64,000 bases of DNA. Origin: Ditylenchus dipsaci (lineage: Eukaryota; Nematoda; Chromadorea; Rhabditida; Anguinidae). The translations under genes and the position numbers were made by a program. The notes under the pieces were generated by a model that saw nothing but the letters and a program-made list of their open reading frames with translations, was not told where the DNA came from and made no database searches. This document shows positions 35,087 to 49,000 of this stretch, piece after piece; positions within the stretch are counted from its first letter, which is position 1; each line of letters opens with the position of its first letter. Where the stretch lies: assembly GCA_004194705.1 (NCBI GenBank), contig SADC01001335.1, forward strand, positions 124,001 through 188,000, in the 5' to 3' direction.

Positions 35087-36070
35087 AAAGTAAGCGGAAT
35101 GACAGAAAGTAATTTGGGTCTCTTCGTCTAAAGCGCTTCGAAGCAAAAAAATCAACAGTGGTAAGTCTTACTTTTTTGACAAAAAGACGGAGACGAAAAT
35201 GTTCATACAAAATAAGGATTCCGTATCCACTTGAACAATCTCCGAACTTCTATATTCCACCACCTTTAATCATTCTGCACCGTTCGAAGGGGGGGCTTCG
35301 GTTAAAAGTAACTCCCCGCTGAGACTAATAGAGTGAAATAATGTATTACAAACTCAAGACCCTTTCTACTCCATTTTCTGTCTAAAAGCCAGACACTTAT
35401 ACTTTTTCACCTCTATCTCAATTGAGCACTGAAGGTAGAGAGCTTTAAAATCCTCACTGAAAATACTCTGAAACATCCACTAGACTCATGAATACGGTGC
35501 GTTGACGTCATGTAACTTTTTTCCCAGATCTATTTTTTATGTAACCTCATAAAAAGTACCCAAATTTCGATCCCAGACACCGAAAAAAAAGTGCGTAAAT
35601 GCGCATTCACAATGAGGAGGCTGTTAGTGGATGCTAAAACAGACTACTCACTAAGAATCTCCAAAACAGAATACCCGCTTTTTTATTTTTTTCCCCAGAA
35701 TTATTCAATTGGTGGGTGTTTTTTATTTTTCAGTTGCTTATGTATCTTCTCACATCATATAGTTGAGGTTTAGGGATACAAATGAGCTAATGATTGAGTA
35801 AATATTGCTTTGAAAACTCAGATAAAGTTTTAAGAATTCGCCCAAGAATCTTAACTGGAATTTGAGTGCGGATGCTTGTGTTTTTGCCTTAAGACATTTC
35901 TTAGTCCCGGTTGACATTCGCTGGCCTACTATTGAGCCTAAAGCCTAAAAAGGGTAGTCCGAACAACGCGTAGCTGCAGATTTAGACAAAAGCTACATAA
36001 GGTCAATACCATCCCCATCCCCATCAATACAGTCAAATTGGAACTGACAAGGTGATCACCGAAATACCAG
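35087..36070. other. no gene or clear repeat seen
   Basis: AT-rich sequence between the TOPBP1-like 5' end and the next foldback. The open frame 35591-35773 shows no recognisable motif. Confidence 0.4.
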
Positions 36071-36074
36071 CAAC

Positions 36075-36862
36075 GCTACCGGTCAATTTGCCGACAATTT
36101 TTCGCCGCGACAATTTTGTGCCGACCAATCTTGTGCCCACAAGTGTGCCTCGGCAGAAGTACCCAATGCTCAAATGGTTTAAGTGGGTTGAGACATCTGG
36201 AGATGAATGGATGGGGCGACGATGAATTCACCCACAAAGTTTTTTGAGCTTACAGGTTTGCCTGGTGCTTCGCCTAAATGGGTATCCACCTCAAGAATGT
36301 GAAATTTTGGATTTGGCTGAAAGTAATTAAAATCATTGTACCATACCCAGAATCATGTCCTGGACAAGGTTTAAAGTACTAAACGGGTTTTAGGATTTTA
36401 GAGTTTCGTGCCAGAGGGTATGTTGCTCAGACTGTTGTACCTAGTTATCGGTGCTCAATTTTTGTTGCTTCTATGCTGAACACAATGGTACGGGTCTATT
36501 TCGCTTCAATCATTGACTTTTCTATCGCTCAGCGTCCTCCACATGGTTCCCCTACGGGGTCAGGTTAAAAGATCAGGAAGCGCCATCTCTAAACAAATTT
36601 ATCAAATATCACAACAGTCACGAAAAACTTAAAATAATTCACATCCAACAATGATACGAAATAGAGTTCAATGCACAATTTTGTGACGCTCTTACTTGTA
36701 AAACATAAAGTAATGAAGATTCCAACGTTAAATCCACTTGGATTTGGGGCAGCAGTTAATGAATTGTTTGTCTGAGAAATACAAGCAGGTACGCGTACCA
36801 AGAAGGGTGGCACAAACTTTGTCGGCACAAAATAGGTCGGCACAAAATTGTCATGTACCCTA
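36075..36862. mobile_element. foldback with TTTGTCGGCACAAAA words
   Basis: Words such as TTTGCCGACAATTTT and TTTGTGCCGACC (36080-36145) are mirrored by GGCACAAACTTTGTCGGC and following words at 36805-36860. Confidence 0.55.
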
Positions 36863-37043
36863 CCAGCAAGCAATTAACCGGATTTGAACTTTTACACTAT
36901 GCAAAAACTGTGCCAAAAAGCTATCACTGTGAGACCATGAGAAGTTAGAATTGAAAATTGTGAGAAATCAGTTTTTGCTCACGACTTTTTCAACTTACCA
37001 GTAGTTATAAACTTGCGAGTTGTAGTTGTTTCTCTAAAAGGCC

Positions 37044-40000
37044 ATGTCATTGTCTGATGAAATCAACGAGGAAGTAATGATGATGGAAAAAGAAAAGCCG
37101 AGTAAAGCAAAAAGACCATCTTTGTCAGTATATGTTCTCCAGGTAACACACGCTGCAGCCTTTTACTTGTGCGTTTTACTAGCTGGAATAAACTCACTGA
37201 GTGGATGTAGAGCAGGGCTGAGCACAGACTCCTACCTGCTCCGGACCTAAAATTCCTGGCCTCGGCCTGCCTGTATAGACTTAAAGGGGCATGGTCACCT
37301 GTTACAAATCTTGTCCCCACCAGTTCAAAAAAAATTTCCGAGTCATAGAACTTCTGAACGAATTTTTCAACTTGGTTTCTATCAATGCTACACCTAAAAT
37401 TGAATTCTAGGCCTCGTTTTGTTAGAAACCAAGCTGAAAAGTCTGTACAGACTCCTAGAAGTTCACTGATTTGGAAATTTTTTGCGCGGACAAAGTCAAA
37501 AACAGGTGACCATGTTACTTTAATGTGTCCTACAAATTTCCATATTTTTAAAATCTTATTGTTTTTGTATTTCTGATCAAAGTTACCCTGGCCTGAGCAA
37601 CAGAATGTCTATCTAAAGTCTACTTATTTTCGTGAAAAATCAATGGTATGTCTATAAAAACTTGAGCACCTAAGACATATTTTGAATAGACCAGCCTTTG
37701 GTCGATTTCCTAAGTTTTTGGGCTCTATCCCAGGAAGTCTTCAACTTCACTTAGGGTAATGTACAACAGTTATTAAAAGCGTAAAGACTCAAGGTTACAG
37801 TTACAACCAAAACATAAAGAAAAAGTAAAAATTACAGTTACAACCAAACACAGGTTCAACTTTTCAGGTTTTTTCAGGCTCGGTCCATGGGAAATTTTCA
37901 AATCGAAATTCAGCGCGGGCATGGGCCGGCCATACTAGCCCTACCCCTGGTTGAGGATGTAAAAAGCATGTATTTTACATCCTTCCGTGCTCTGAATTTC
38001 CGAAAACACGTTTTTAGTATGTTGCGAGGGACATACAAAAGTATGCTCTAAGACTACAGTTGAGATTATTTCAGGTCTTCGTAGCGTGTCTTCCTTTCCT
38101 ATGAAACCATCAAAAGACGGAGACACTGATCGGAGTTTGTTATTGATTAATTCTCCTTTTATTATCTCTCATTCAGCCTTATCTTTTATTCAGTGTCCAT
38201 TGCAAGCTCCGACTCACGATCCTCCAACCAAAGTGATCATCAGCTGCCCAGCACCAGATCTCTGGCTTCCAAACCTCTACGACATCCTATTAACCTTAGG
38301 TCGTCATTTATCTCAAGATCAGGAGTCATTAGAAGATCCATGGATGGCGACATACTGTACACTGCTTCCCCACCTGCTGCGACGCACCTGTCCACAGTCA
38401 AACCAGCTCTACCCAAGGATTTGATCCGACCACACTTTATGAATGATACCTTGCTGAAGAAAAAGCAGCAGTTTGGTCAGAAAGAGATTGAGGAAATTCT
38501 CAGCTCTCTGGATAAGTTGAATATGGAAAAAGATAAGGAACTTATTGACCAATTTGCTAAAGGTACATTAGCCTACGGACTACTCAATCAATTTTTTTAT
38601 TTTTTAGGTGGCATGAGTGATGAGTCCCTGGCCCGGCGACTGGCTCAATGCCTGGTGCACTATGCTATTGAGGAGAACCGACAGAGTGGGCGCAAAGTGG
38701 CTCGACTCTGCGCTTCTATTCTTGACTGTCCTAGTGGTAGGGTTCGGCATGTAAATTCAAAGTTAAAATCTAAAGAGTGGGAAACATTCATATACGCATC
38801 GTCCTAATTTGACTTTTCTAATCCTGGTTGGTGCACACTTTATTTTTTATTTTTCAGTATACTGTCATATAGGGCCAAAAATCATCGAGCAATCGGTTGC
38901 AACCATTTCCAGCACTGCTTTGCTGTCAGCAACTGCCTCAATTTTGCGATTTTCGGAAAATGACCACCACAATAAAAGGAAACTAGTCAGAATGATGCGT
39001 ACAGTCGAACCTCTCTATAGTGTACACCCCAAAAGTTCGTTCCCGCCTAGGGTCCGACACTTTTTTTAGCTCGATTTTCAATTTTTTTGCTGATTCTTTT
39101 TTCACAGTCTGGCCGCAAATATCGTAAGGATTCCGATTTTGCCGATCGTTTTTCATTTGTCTATATATTTTTTCTCTAAAAAAGCAAAACCTCCATATAG
39201 TGTACACCACTTTGAAAATAAGATGTACACTATTGGGAGGTTTTGCTTTTTTAGAGAAAAAATATATAGACAAATGAAAAACGATCGGCAAAATCGGAAT
39301 CCTTACGATATTTGCGGCCAGACTGTGAAAAAAGAATCAGCAAAAAAATTGAAAATCGAGCTAAAAAAAAGTGTCGGACCCTAGGCGGGAACGAACTTTT
39401 GGGGTGTACACTATAGAGAGGTTCGACTGTACTTAAATTTATACACAGGAACTCAAGTTTGAGTTTAAATTGGGTCATGTTAAATCAAAGTTTAGGTCGT
39501 CATTTATCTCTATGTTAAAGTTTAATATGTTAAAGTTATGTTAAAGTTTAATTCGAGTAACTATTAAACTTAAAAAACGACGACCTAGTACCTTAACATG
39601 ACCCTATTCAAAGTTTAACCTTACGCAACTTAAACTTTAACTTACTCTAATTAAACTTTAATTTATGCACAGGAACTCAAGTTTGAGTTTTAATTGGGTA
39701 TCACTATTAGGTCATACCAAACACTATATTCTACCTAAAACTCATATCGCACAGCACAAAAGTGACCATAAACATGATAAAAATGCATATTCACATAAGG
39801 ATATGCAAAAAAATAAAAAGTGGGTGTTAAACCTTAAAGGACCATAGCCGCAGGGATGGCCATTTGTATCCTAAGTGGTCAAAATAGGCTACAAAATAGG
39901 CACGCAAATGTGCCTATTTGTGCTTAAATGTGCCTAAATGTTCCTATATATAATATAGTGGAATGTGCCAAAATTATGGAAGGTGCCTACTTTAGGCGCA

Positions 40001-43000
40001 TACCTATTTAATTTTGTACCCTTTTAGAAACATTCCTTCATATAGGTCCTGTTTCTTTTAGGTATGTGCCTATTTTAGGCACATTCTTTATTCATTTTGT
40101 ACCTTTTTTAGGAACATTCTTTCATGTAGGTGTTGTTCCTTATAAGAATATGACTTATTCTCTCATAATGCCTTTTTTTTGAAAACCAGTCTTATTGAGT
40201 GATATCAGCAGACAAATAAGAAAAAATTCAATTTTCAAATAAATCAAGTAAGAACCAATTTTGAAGTTAGGTAGCAATAAAAGTACTTCGATTGTTAAGT
40301 TTAATGTGTGAGGTGAAATGTAAGTCAAGTACAACCCGAACATTACAAATTTAGTTATTAAAAATGAGAAAAAAAAAACTGGTTCCGTGGGTGACACCTT
40401 TTTACAGCCACTGGGAGTAGTCCAAATATTTTCCTGAGAACACTTTCTAAGGTGAATTGATGTGCCTGAACACGAATCCGGTGTCAGAATCAGGGGTTGG
40501 CAAAGAAATTTTCGAGCTTTTTCCCAAATTTCGGTTTTTTCGGACTTTTTTGACTCCAAAGGCTAAAAAATGAGGTAAAAATTAAAAGAATTTTTGTTGC
40601 AGATTTTATCAGACTCCCCAGCGTGTCAGCTTTCGTTTAAAAAAAAAGAACGTCAAAAATGATGCATTTTAAATAGAGGATCTCCTACTTTGAAACTTGG
40701 CGTCGGATCTAAAAATAACCTATGGTCTTATGTTTGTTGATGACGAAATGCCACAAATTTGAAATTTTTTGTCTCGAGAGGGATTTAAAAATATAGAGTC
40801 GAGTTTGAATTTTAAAACCGTTTGTAAGCAAATTGAGTACGCTAAGCACGAATTTACTGTCAGCAGTTAGGTAATGTCTGTTACAAAAATTTATGTATAG
40901 GCGCCGATAGGCGCCTGCCGACCCTTGTACTTATTATTTAGAACTTTCCAACTTATCTCAGCTAGCCAGGGAAACCATGTCTATGCCGGCATCGAGTGCT
41001 CCAAGTGAGCGCACCTTTTCGACGTTGGGTACTATCGTAACAGATTTACGAAACAAGCTATCAGCTAACAAAACATCATCATTATTCACTTTACGCTCAC
41101 TCATCAAGAACGATTTTTTGTAACTTCCTTATCTGCTAATATTACTCAATAAAAATAGCATAAATATATAAAAAGGCATAACAAGTACAATTTTCAAGGA
41201 GAAAAAGACATTGTTCCTAACAGGAGCTACACCTACATAAATGAATGTTCCTAAAAAAGGAACAAAATTAAATAGGTATGTGCCTAAAATAAGCACATTC
41301 CACCATGTTATCACATAGGCACATTTAGGCACAAATAGGTACATTGGTCTGCCTATTTTGTGGCCTATTCTGACTACTTAGGATACAAATGGCCATCCCT
41401 GCATAGCCGTCGCCGAAAACGAGAATTTTAAATGTTTGAATTTGCGCGGGACAGTTCTCTTTCGTCTTGCACTGTACTCTTTTGAGTCATTCGAAGCAAG
41501 TCAAAAGAGTACAGTGCGAGACGAAAGAGAACTGTCCCGCGCGAATTCGAACATTTGAAATTCTCGTTGTGGGCGACGGCTATGGTCCTTTAAATAAAGT
41601 TTAAAGGGGCATTGCCATCTGTTTTGAATTGTCCCCCGCCAATTCAAATTTTGTTGTTTAATCATTCAACTTCTGAACGGATTTTTCAACTTGGTTTTTA
41701 GCAAAACAAGGCCTAGAATTTTATTTTAGGTATACAGTCGAACCTCTCTATAGTGTACACCCCAAAAGTTCGTTCCCGCCTAGGGTCCGACACTTTTTTT
41801 AGCTCGATTTTCAATTTTTTTGCTGATTCTTTTTTCACAGTCTGGCCGCAAATATCGTAAGGATTCCGATTTTGCCGATCGTTTTTCATTTGTCTATATA
41901 TTTTTTCTCTAAAAAAGCAAAACCTCCATATAGTGTACACCACTTTGAAAATAAGATGTACACTATTGGGAGGTTTTGCTTTTTAGAGAAAAAATATATA
42001 GACAAATGAAAAACGATCGGCAAAATCGGAATCCTTACGATATTTGCGGCCAGACTGTGAAAAAGAATCAGCAAAAAAAATTGAAAATCGAGCTAAAAAA
42101 AGTGTCGGACCCTAGGCGGGAACGAACTTTTGGGTGTACACTATAGAGAGGTTCGACTGTAGTTTTGATAGAAACCTAGTTGAAAAACTCGTACGTGGTT
42201 CCAATGATAAAGAAAAAAATTTGAATTGGCGGGGACAACCGTTGTTGGAGACGGCAATGGCCCTTTAAAGGGGGGGGGAAAGCTACTTAGGTTTGAAAAA
42301 GTGGCTTCCATGGCGCAGTGCGTAAGTGCTCGCGTTTTTTGGCCCAAAATGGTGTTTTTTGGTGTTGCAGGTTCAAACCCACGTAGGGGCACACTATTTT
42401 TTTGGCTTGTTTGGTCAGTTTAGAGGTAATTTGGGTCGCTGATCCCGAATCTGGCGTCAAAAATCTAATTGCCTCTAAATTGACCAAAAAAGCCAAAAAA
42501 ATAGTGTGCCCCTACGTGGGTTTGAACCTGCAACACCATAAAAACACCATTTTGGGCCAAAAACGCGAGCACTTACGCACTGCGCCATGAAAGCCACTTT
42601 TTCAAACCTAAGTAGCTTTTCCCCTCCTTTAAAGCTAGTCAAACTTCACCGATTTAAAGTAAGACTTTAACCTATTTAAAGTTTGAATTTCAAAAGAAAA
42701 ATTTGACTGAACATTGTAAAGTTTAAATTGGGTAAGGTTGAACTTTAAAAAAAGTTCAGATGAACCTTAACTTGAGCCATTATTCACTTTTCCAAGTTAG
42801 GTTAAAGCTTAAAGGGGCATGCTCGCCGCCGATGGAAATATTTTCAAAGGCGGGTACCAGGTCAATTCCAACGAGAATTATTTTAAAATAAATTTTAGTC
42901 GGGTACCCTGCGGGGAATAAGTAATCAAAAAGACTTCCCTTGTTTAATAGCATCGGTGGTCTAGTGGGATAGCGGCTCAATTGCAGTTTAGGCATCCTTA

Positions 43001-46000
43001 ACCACTTTAGGCATCCATAGAAATTTTAGGCATCCGATAAATACTTTAGGCATCCATAAAAAGTTTAGGCATCCAATGAATACTTTAGGCATCCATAAAA
43101 AATTCGAATTTTTTAAAGTAGTCGAAAACCATTTTAAAGCAATTATTTTGCTGTAAAAAAACTAAAAAAGCAATTTCTATGGAACTTTGGGCTGCAATGG
43201 GGTGGGAAGAAAACAAAAAAAATCCAATTATTTGAACCACTCTCTACCTAGTTTTTGGCTGTTTTACCATGTTTTTCAACTCGGGCCGTGGCAAAAAGAG
43301 ACTCTATATGCATTTTATGGTCAAGAGTACATCTCGGAATCATGTCTAAGGTAAGTGAGTGCGCGCATCTCTAACTCACAAGCCCCCTGCGCCCCTTCGG
43401 GGGCGCAGGGGGCTTGGGGGCTTGGAGTTGAGATGCGCACACCCACATACCTTAGACACAAATCACTCGAAAGTGACTCTGATGGGGAAGGGTGAATTTT
43501 CTTGCATACTCTATACATGTTGTTATGGAATAAAGCTAAGGATGCCTAAACTTTTTATGGATGCCTAAAGTATTGATTGGATGCCTAAACTTTTTATGGA
43601 TGCTTAAACTTTCTATTGATGCCTAAAATATTTAAGGATGCCTAAACTTTTTAAGGATGCCTAAAGTGGTTAAGGATGCCTAAACTGCAATTGTATCGGG
43701 ATAGCGGCGGCGGACAGCAAAAGTTGGTAGTCGGTTCGATTCCGACTGGGGTATAATTTTTCCTCGACATTTCCAAAATTTGGGGTGGGGAAAGGTTAGG
43801 GTTAAAGTAAACACTTCGTGTTTAAAGTAGCCCCAGAGGGTAGTCCTAAACCCGAAATGGGTGCCACCTGGATGGCTTGAAAATAAAATTACCGTATTTT
43901 CTCTTTTAAATCCCCCCCCCCACCCCCTCTCTAATAACTACCTCCTCTCCAAGGGAGGTTGAAAAATAACTCCCCTTTCTTTAATAACCCCCACCCCCTC
44001 TTAAAAGGTGATTTTCGCTACACCTTGTTCAGATTTATTAATAAATTAATTTTCACAGTTTTTGAGTTATCGTTTCACTCAATTAAACAATGATTAAATG
44101 TACAAAAGAAATAAAGCGAACATAGAAACCCGAAATGGGTACCTTCTGGTCAGGTGATATCCATTTACGGACGTTAAGCGAATTGATCCACACCAAATCA
44201 ATCCATATGGAATTGGTCCATACCGAATAGCATCCAAACCACCCGGATAAAATTTTTTGCAGCCTTAGGAATTCGAACCATCAACCTCAGTTTTGAGAAA
44301 ATTTCTTAGTCTGAACCAATCAAATCAAGTGGTTTTCTACTTGGAGCAAATTGTTTTCTACTTAGTCGGGTTCCAAAACCTATTTTCTGGACTACTTAGG
44401 GCTTGCTGTAGACGGTTTGATAGTGGTAAAATGCCGTTTGTAAGGCATTTTTTTGAGTTTTATTAAAATCGGGTTTTGCTAAAACCAACTATTTCCCAAT
44501 ACTCAAAGAATACCACACAAAACCTTATTTTACTATTATCAAACCATCTTCAGCATGTCCGAATCAGTCCAGAAAACAGAATTCGGGACATGAAAAACGT
44601 AAACGAATTTTTTTTGATCCAAGTGGACGACCACTTGGTTTAGTTGCTGCATGGATTATCCACAGGGCTTCGAAACTTTCTTTATTTAAAGATTTGTTCT
44701 ATAATTGAGACCCAATCTTTATAATTTTTGAAATTTTACGTCAAAATCTTTATTTTCGGTACTCAGAACCCAGTAAGCACTGGATAAAATATCACTTTTT
44801 GACCAAATGTCCTTTATTTTACAGAAATGTCCTTTACTTAAAAAATTTGAGTTCGGAGCCCTGATTATCCAGTAGAAATGAAGTTGGATCATAGAAAAGA
44901 TTTCAAATTTTAAAAGTTCTTTACAAGACAAAAATATTAATACCCGGGTACCACGGTGGTACTACCACCACACTACCTGAGTTCCTCAACCTGGCTACTA
45001 CCACCTAGGTACCCCAATCTGGGTATTACCACCTCGGTACCATTACCTGAATACTACTCTTTAGGTCTTTAGAAACAATTTGGGACGAAACAGGGTAGAG
45101 CCAAAACGTTGAGTCCACATGGAGCGATTTTGTTTTTGGTGCGGGTACTGAAAACTGAAAAATTCGAAAAATTTGAAATAACATTCTTGTGCTCTTGAGA
45201 AGAATTCAAAAATTTGACTGAGAGTGTTGCTTTTAAAGGGGCATGCTCGCGCCCGATGCAATAATTCTTGCATTTCAAATGCGCGGTACCAGGCACGCCA
45301 GAGATTTGAATTTCAAAATCAAATTTTGAAATCATTTTGAACTCTTTGCTTTGATTTATTGTGATTTGTCGGTATTTTCGCTCTCATTTTTTTCTCACTG
45401 GCTGACTGTTTTGCTGTTTTAGCGTCAAAGGATCTCTTCCATTCCATGTTTGTGTGGCCAGCTGGTTATTTTTGCGCATACTCAGGTTCTTCTACAGTCG
45501 AACCTCTCTATAGTGTACACCCAAAAGTTCGTTCCCGCCTAGGGTCCGACACTTTTTTTAGCTCGATTTTCAATTTTTTTTGCTGATTCTTTTTTCACAG
45601 TCTGGCCGCAAATATCGTAAGGATTCCGATGTTGCCGATCGTTTTTCATTTGTCTATATATTTTTTCTCTAAAAAGCAAACCTCCATATAGTGTACACCA
45701 CTTTGAAAATAAGATGTACACTATTGGGAGGTTTTGCTTTTTAGAGAAAAAATATATAGACAAATGAAAAACGATCGGCAAAATCGGAATCCTTACGATA
45801 TTTGCGGCCAGACTGTGAAAAAAGAATCAGCAAAAAAATTGAAAATCGAGCTAAAAAAAGTGTCGGACCCTAGGCGGGAACGAACTTTTGGGTGTACACT
45901 ATAGAGAGGTTCGACTGTATTAGATAAGTTTCATTTATTTTCTATGCCGTCATTCGCTTTTCTCTTGTTCTGTTTTTAGGTGTCTATCTATGGGGTTCTC

Positions 46001-49000
46001 AGGAAGCATGGACACATGTGGGTTGGCCATTATAGGGTAGGTTGTCTTGACTTTGTTACGTCGTCAGCAGTAGTTTTATTTGTTGTTTTAGGTTCTCTGC
46101 TCAGGTACTTTTAGACTTTTTATACAGAATTCTCGCTGCGACAGAATACATCCTGTCAAAATCACTTACAGATCTTCGTCTAGTCTAGCTTAGCCTGGGC
46201 ATTAGATAATTTTTTTTATTTTTCGCCGTCTCATGCTTTTCCTTTCTTGTGTATTTTAGGTGCACGCGAAGCTAGCCGTATAAGCAGCGAAATCAGGTCA
46301 AATTCTATGTGCTGAATATATTGATGCGTCGATGGCTAAGTTGATGGCTAAGCGTGAAGCTAAAAAAGTTCCAAAAAACAACAGGGCACCAAGGCCAACC
46401 CCCTTTCCTCTCCCCATCGTGGAATAGGACCACATACATAATCATAACTAGTATCGAATTCCGAGCCATAGTCATAATTTTGGAAGCTATAATAAGAATC
46501 AGACTAATCATGATTATAAATTTTAAAAATTCTCACTACGACTTTTTGCTATAACTATGATTGTGATTTTAACGAAAATACTTCTCACTGACTATTCGAA
46601 ACGCCGGACAACACTCTGTCAAATTATGTAGCTGGAACCATGACTGTGTTCACATTTTTGTTCTTTTTCCATTTTTTCCAGTTTAATTAATTTCTTATAC
46701 TACGCTCATATAGGCTAGTCGTGGTCGAGGTCGGGGTCGAGGCCGATGTCATAGTGCTCACATAAACGGTCGAGGTCATGGTCGAGGTCGAGCTTTTTTA
46801 TTTCAAAATCGTGTTTCAAAAATATTTGAAAACTTTTTTTTGCACCATGACCATTGTACATATTTTTTTAATACAGAAGCTAGTGTTTGTTACTATCCGG
46901 TGCAGAAAATTCAGGGCTCTTTTTTGGCTGTAAAGCTTTCCAACATTCATTGCGAAAATTGCTTGGAAAATTCAATTTTTCTAATATTTTTTTGAGCTCA
47001 ACCAGGACCTCGACCAGCACCTCGATCACCCCTATGATCTTATGAAATCTCAACGTTTTTGTATTTTTGAAAAAACTTTTCCGGGGTAACTTTTTATGCT
47101 GAGAAAGTCTAGAATAAAAGATTTTTTTGTTTCATAGCCTTATTTTTCTGTTATTGATAATTTAAACTCGATGGACGAAATTTTGGACTATCTTTAATCC
47201 TAAGACAAAAAATAAGCGATTATTTGGTTTTTGTTGTGTACAGTCGAACCTCTCTATAGTGTACACCCCAAAAGTTCGTTCCCGCCTAGGGTCCGACACT
47301 TTTTTAGCTCGATTTTCAATTTTTTTTGCTGATTCTTTTTTCACAGTCTGGCCGCAAATATCGTAAGGATTCCGATTTTGCGATCGTTTTTCATTTGTCT
47401 ATATATTTTTTCTCTAAAAAAGCAAAACCTCCATATAGTGTACACCACTTTGAAAATAAGATGTACACTATTGGGAGGTTTTGCTTTTTAGAGAAAAAAT
47501 ATATAGACAAATGAAAAACGATCGGCAAAATCGGAATCCTTACGATATTTGCGGCCAGACTGTGAAAAAAGAATCAGCAAAAAAATTGAAAATCGAGCTA
47601 AAAAAAGTGTCGGACCCTAGGCGGGAACGAACTTTTGGGGTGTACACTATAGAGAGGTTCGACTGTATTTTGTCAATTTCTTGCAGAGAATTCTCTAGTT
47701 CATCTTTTACAATATAATTCTTAACAAGCCGACCAGGTATAATGTTGTGATTATTCAAAAATGAAAAAAATTTAAAAAAATTGCATTTCAAAATTTAAAT
47801 TCGCGCCAAAATTAAATTTTTTCGTCTTGGTGTAGCAGTGTTTCTCGGACAAAGTTTTGAGCTAATAAATATTTGAAACCAGATTTTTTTAAATTGTCGC
47901 TGAAATTTTAAGTTTATCGTCATTGAAATTCGAATTGGCGCAATAACTGAAATTTTAATTTTTGAAGGAAACAGCTGGTGTTTCTATTAATTTAAGGTTA
48001 TTTCTTTGCACTGAAAATGATAGAGATAAGGTGATGATAAATTATAGCTCTTAATTTGAATTTTTTACCATTGATTTTTGTGTCGCTAATATACGAGGCG
48101 GGCAAAGATCAGTTCAGATCAAGATCAGATCGACACAGTTTAAACACCGAATTCGGGTTAAGCATGGTTGATTTGCTTGTAGAAATGCCTTAAAAATTTA
48201 GAAATCGGTGTGAATTTTCAAATTTTCCCCAAGACAAAAATTAAAATTGAATTTATTCAACACTTAAATAATTGTTGTCTTGAGCGGAATTCGAAATTTT
48301 ACAATGATTTTTTAATTTTTTAAAAAAATAGACCATGGTGATCCGGAATTTGACGTCAAAATTTAATAATTGCAAGCAGGGAGTAAGTTTCAGGTCAAAA
48401 TTTTGCGAGAAAGCAAATTTAATAGTCTGAAAATGGCTTAGGTCGCTCAGAATCCGACCTCGGAAAGGCCAAAAGCCACTGAAAGTTGGTTTTTTGAGGT
48501 TTACTAAAGGTCGGTAAACCTTTTGCAAAAGTCAAATTATGCTTATCAAAATTTCACTTTCATCGGCTTAATCGCTGAATTTTCACAGAAAGTTTTCCCC
48601 TCTTCAGTAAACCCCGGAAAATAGCCTTAAGTGGCTTTTGGCATGTCTGAGGTGGGATTCTGAGCGATGTGAGTTATTTTCAGACTACAGTCAAACCTCT
48701 ATATAACGGCACCCCTAGGGACCGCAAAAAAGTGCCGTTATATAGAAGGTGCCGTTATATTGAAGGTTTACTTTGACTGAATTTTAGTATAACCCGACAA
48801 ATTGGTCTTATTTTGGGTGCCGTTATATAGAGGGTTCCGTTATATAGAGGTGCCGCTATATAGAGGTTCGACTGTATAAAATTCGATTTTCTTGCTAAAT
48901 TTTGACCTAAAACTCACGCCCTGGTTGCAATTTTTAAATTTTGACGTCGAATTCGTGATCAGCATGATTGATTTGCATAGAAAACTCAGAAATCATTGTA

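Noticed and set aside
39446..39480. A spliced-leader RNA gene, from the CTCAAGTTTGAG word resembling the SL1 3' end
   Set aside because: Only about ten bases match, no donor GTAA follows the word, and no Sm site is visible. It is a direct repeat in an inverted element.
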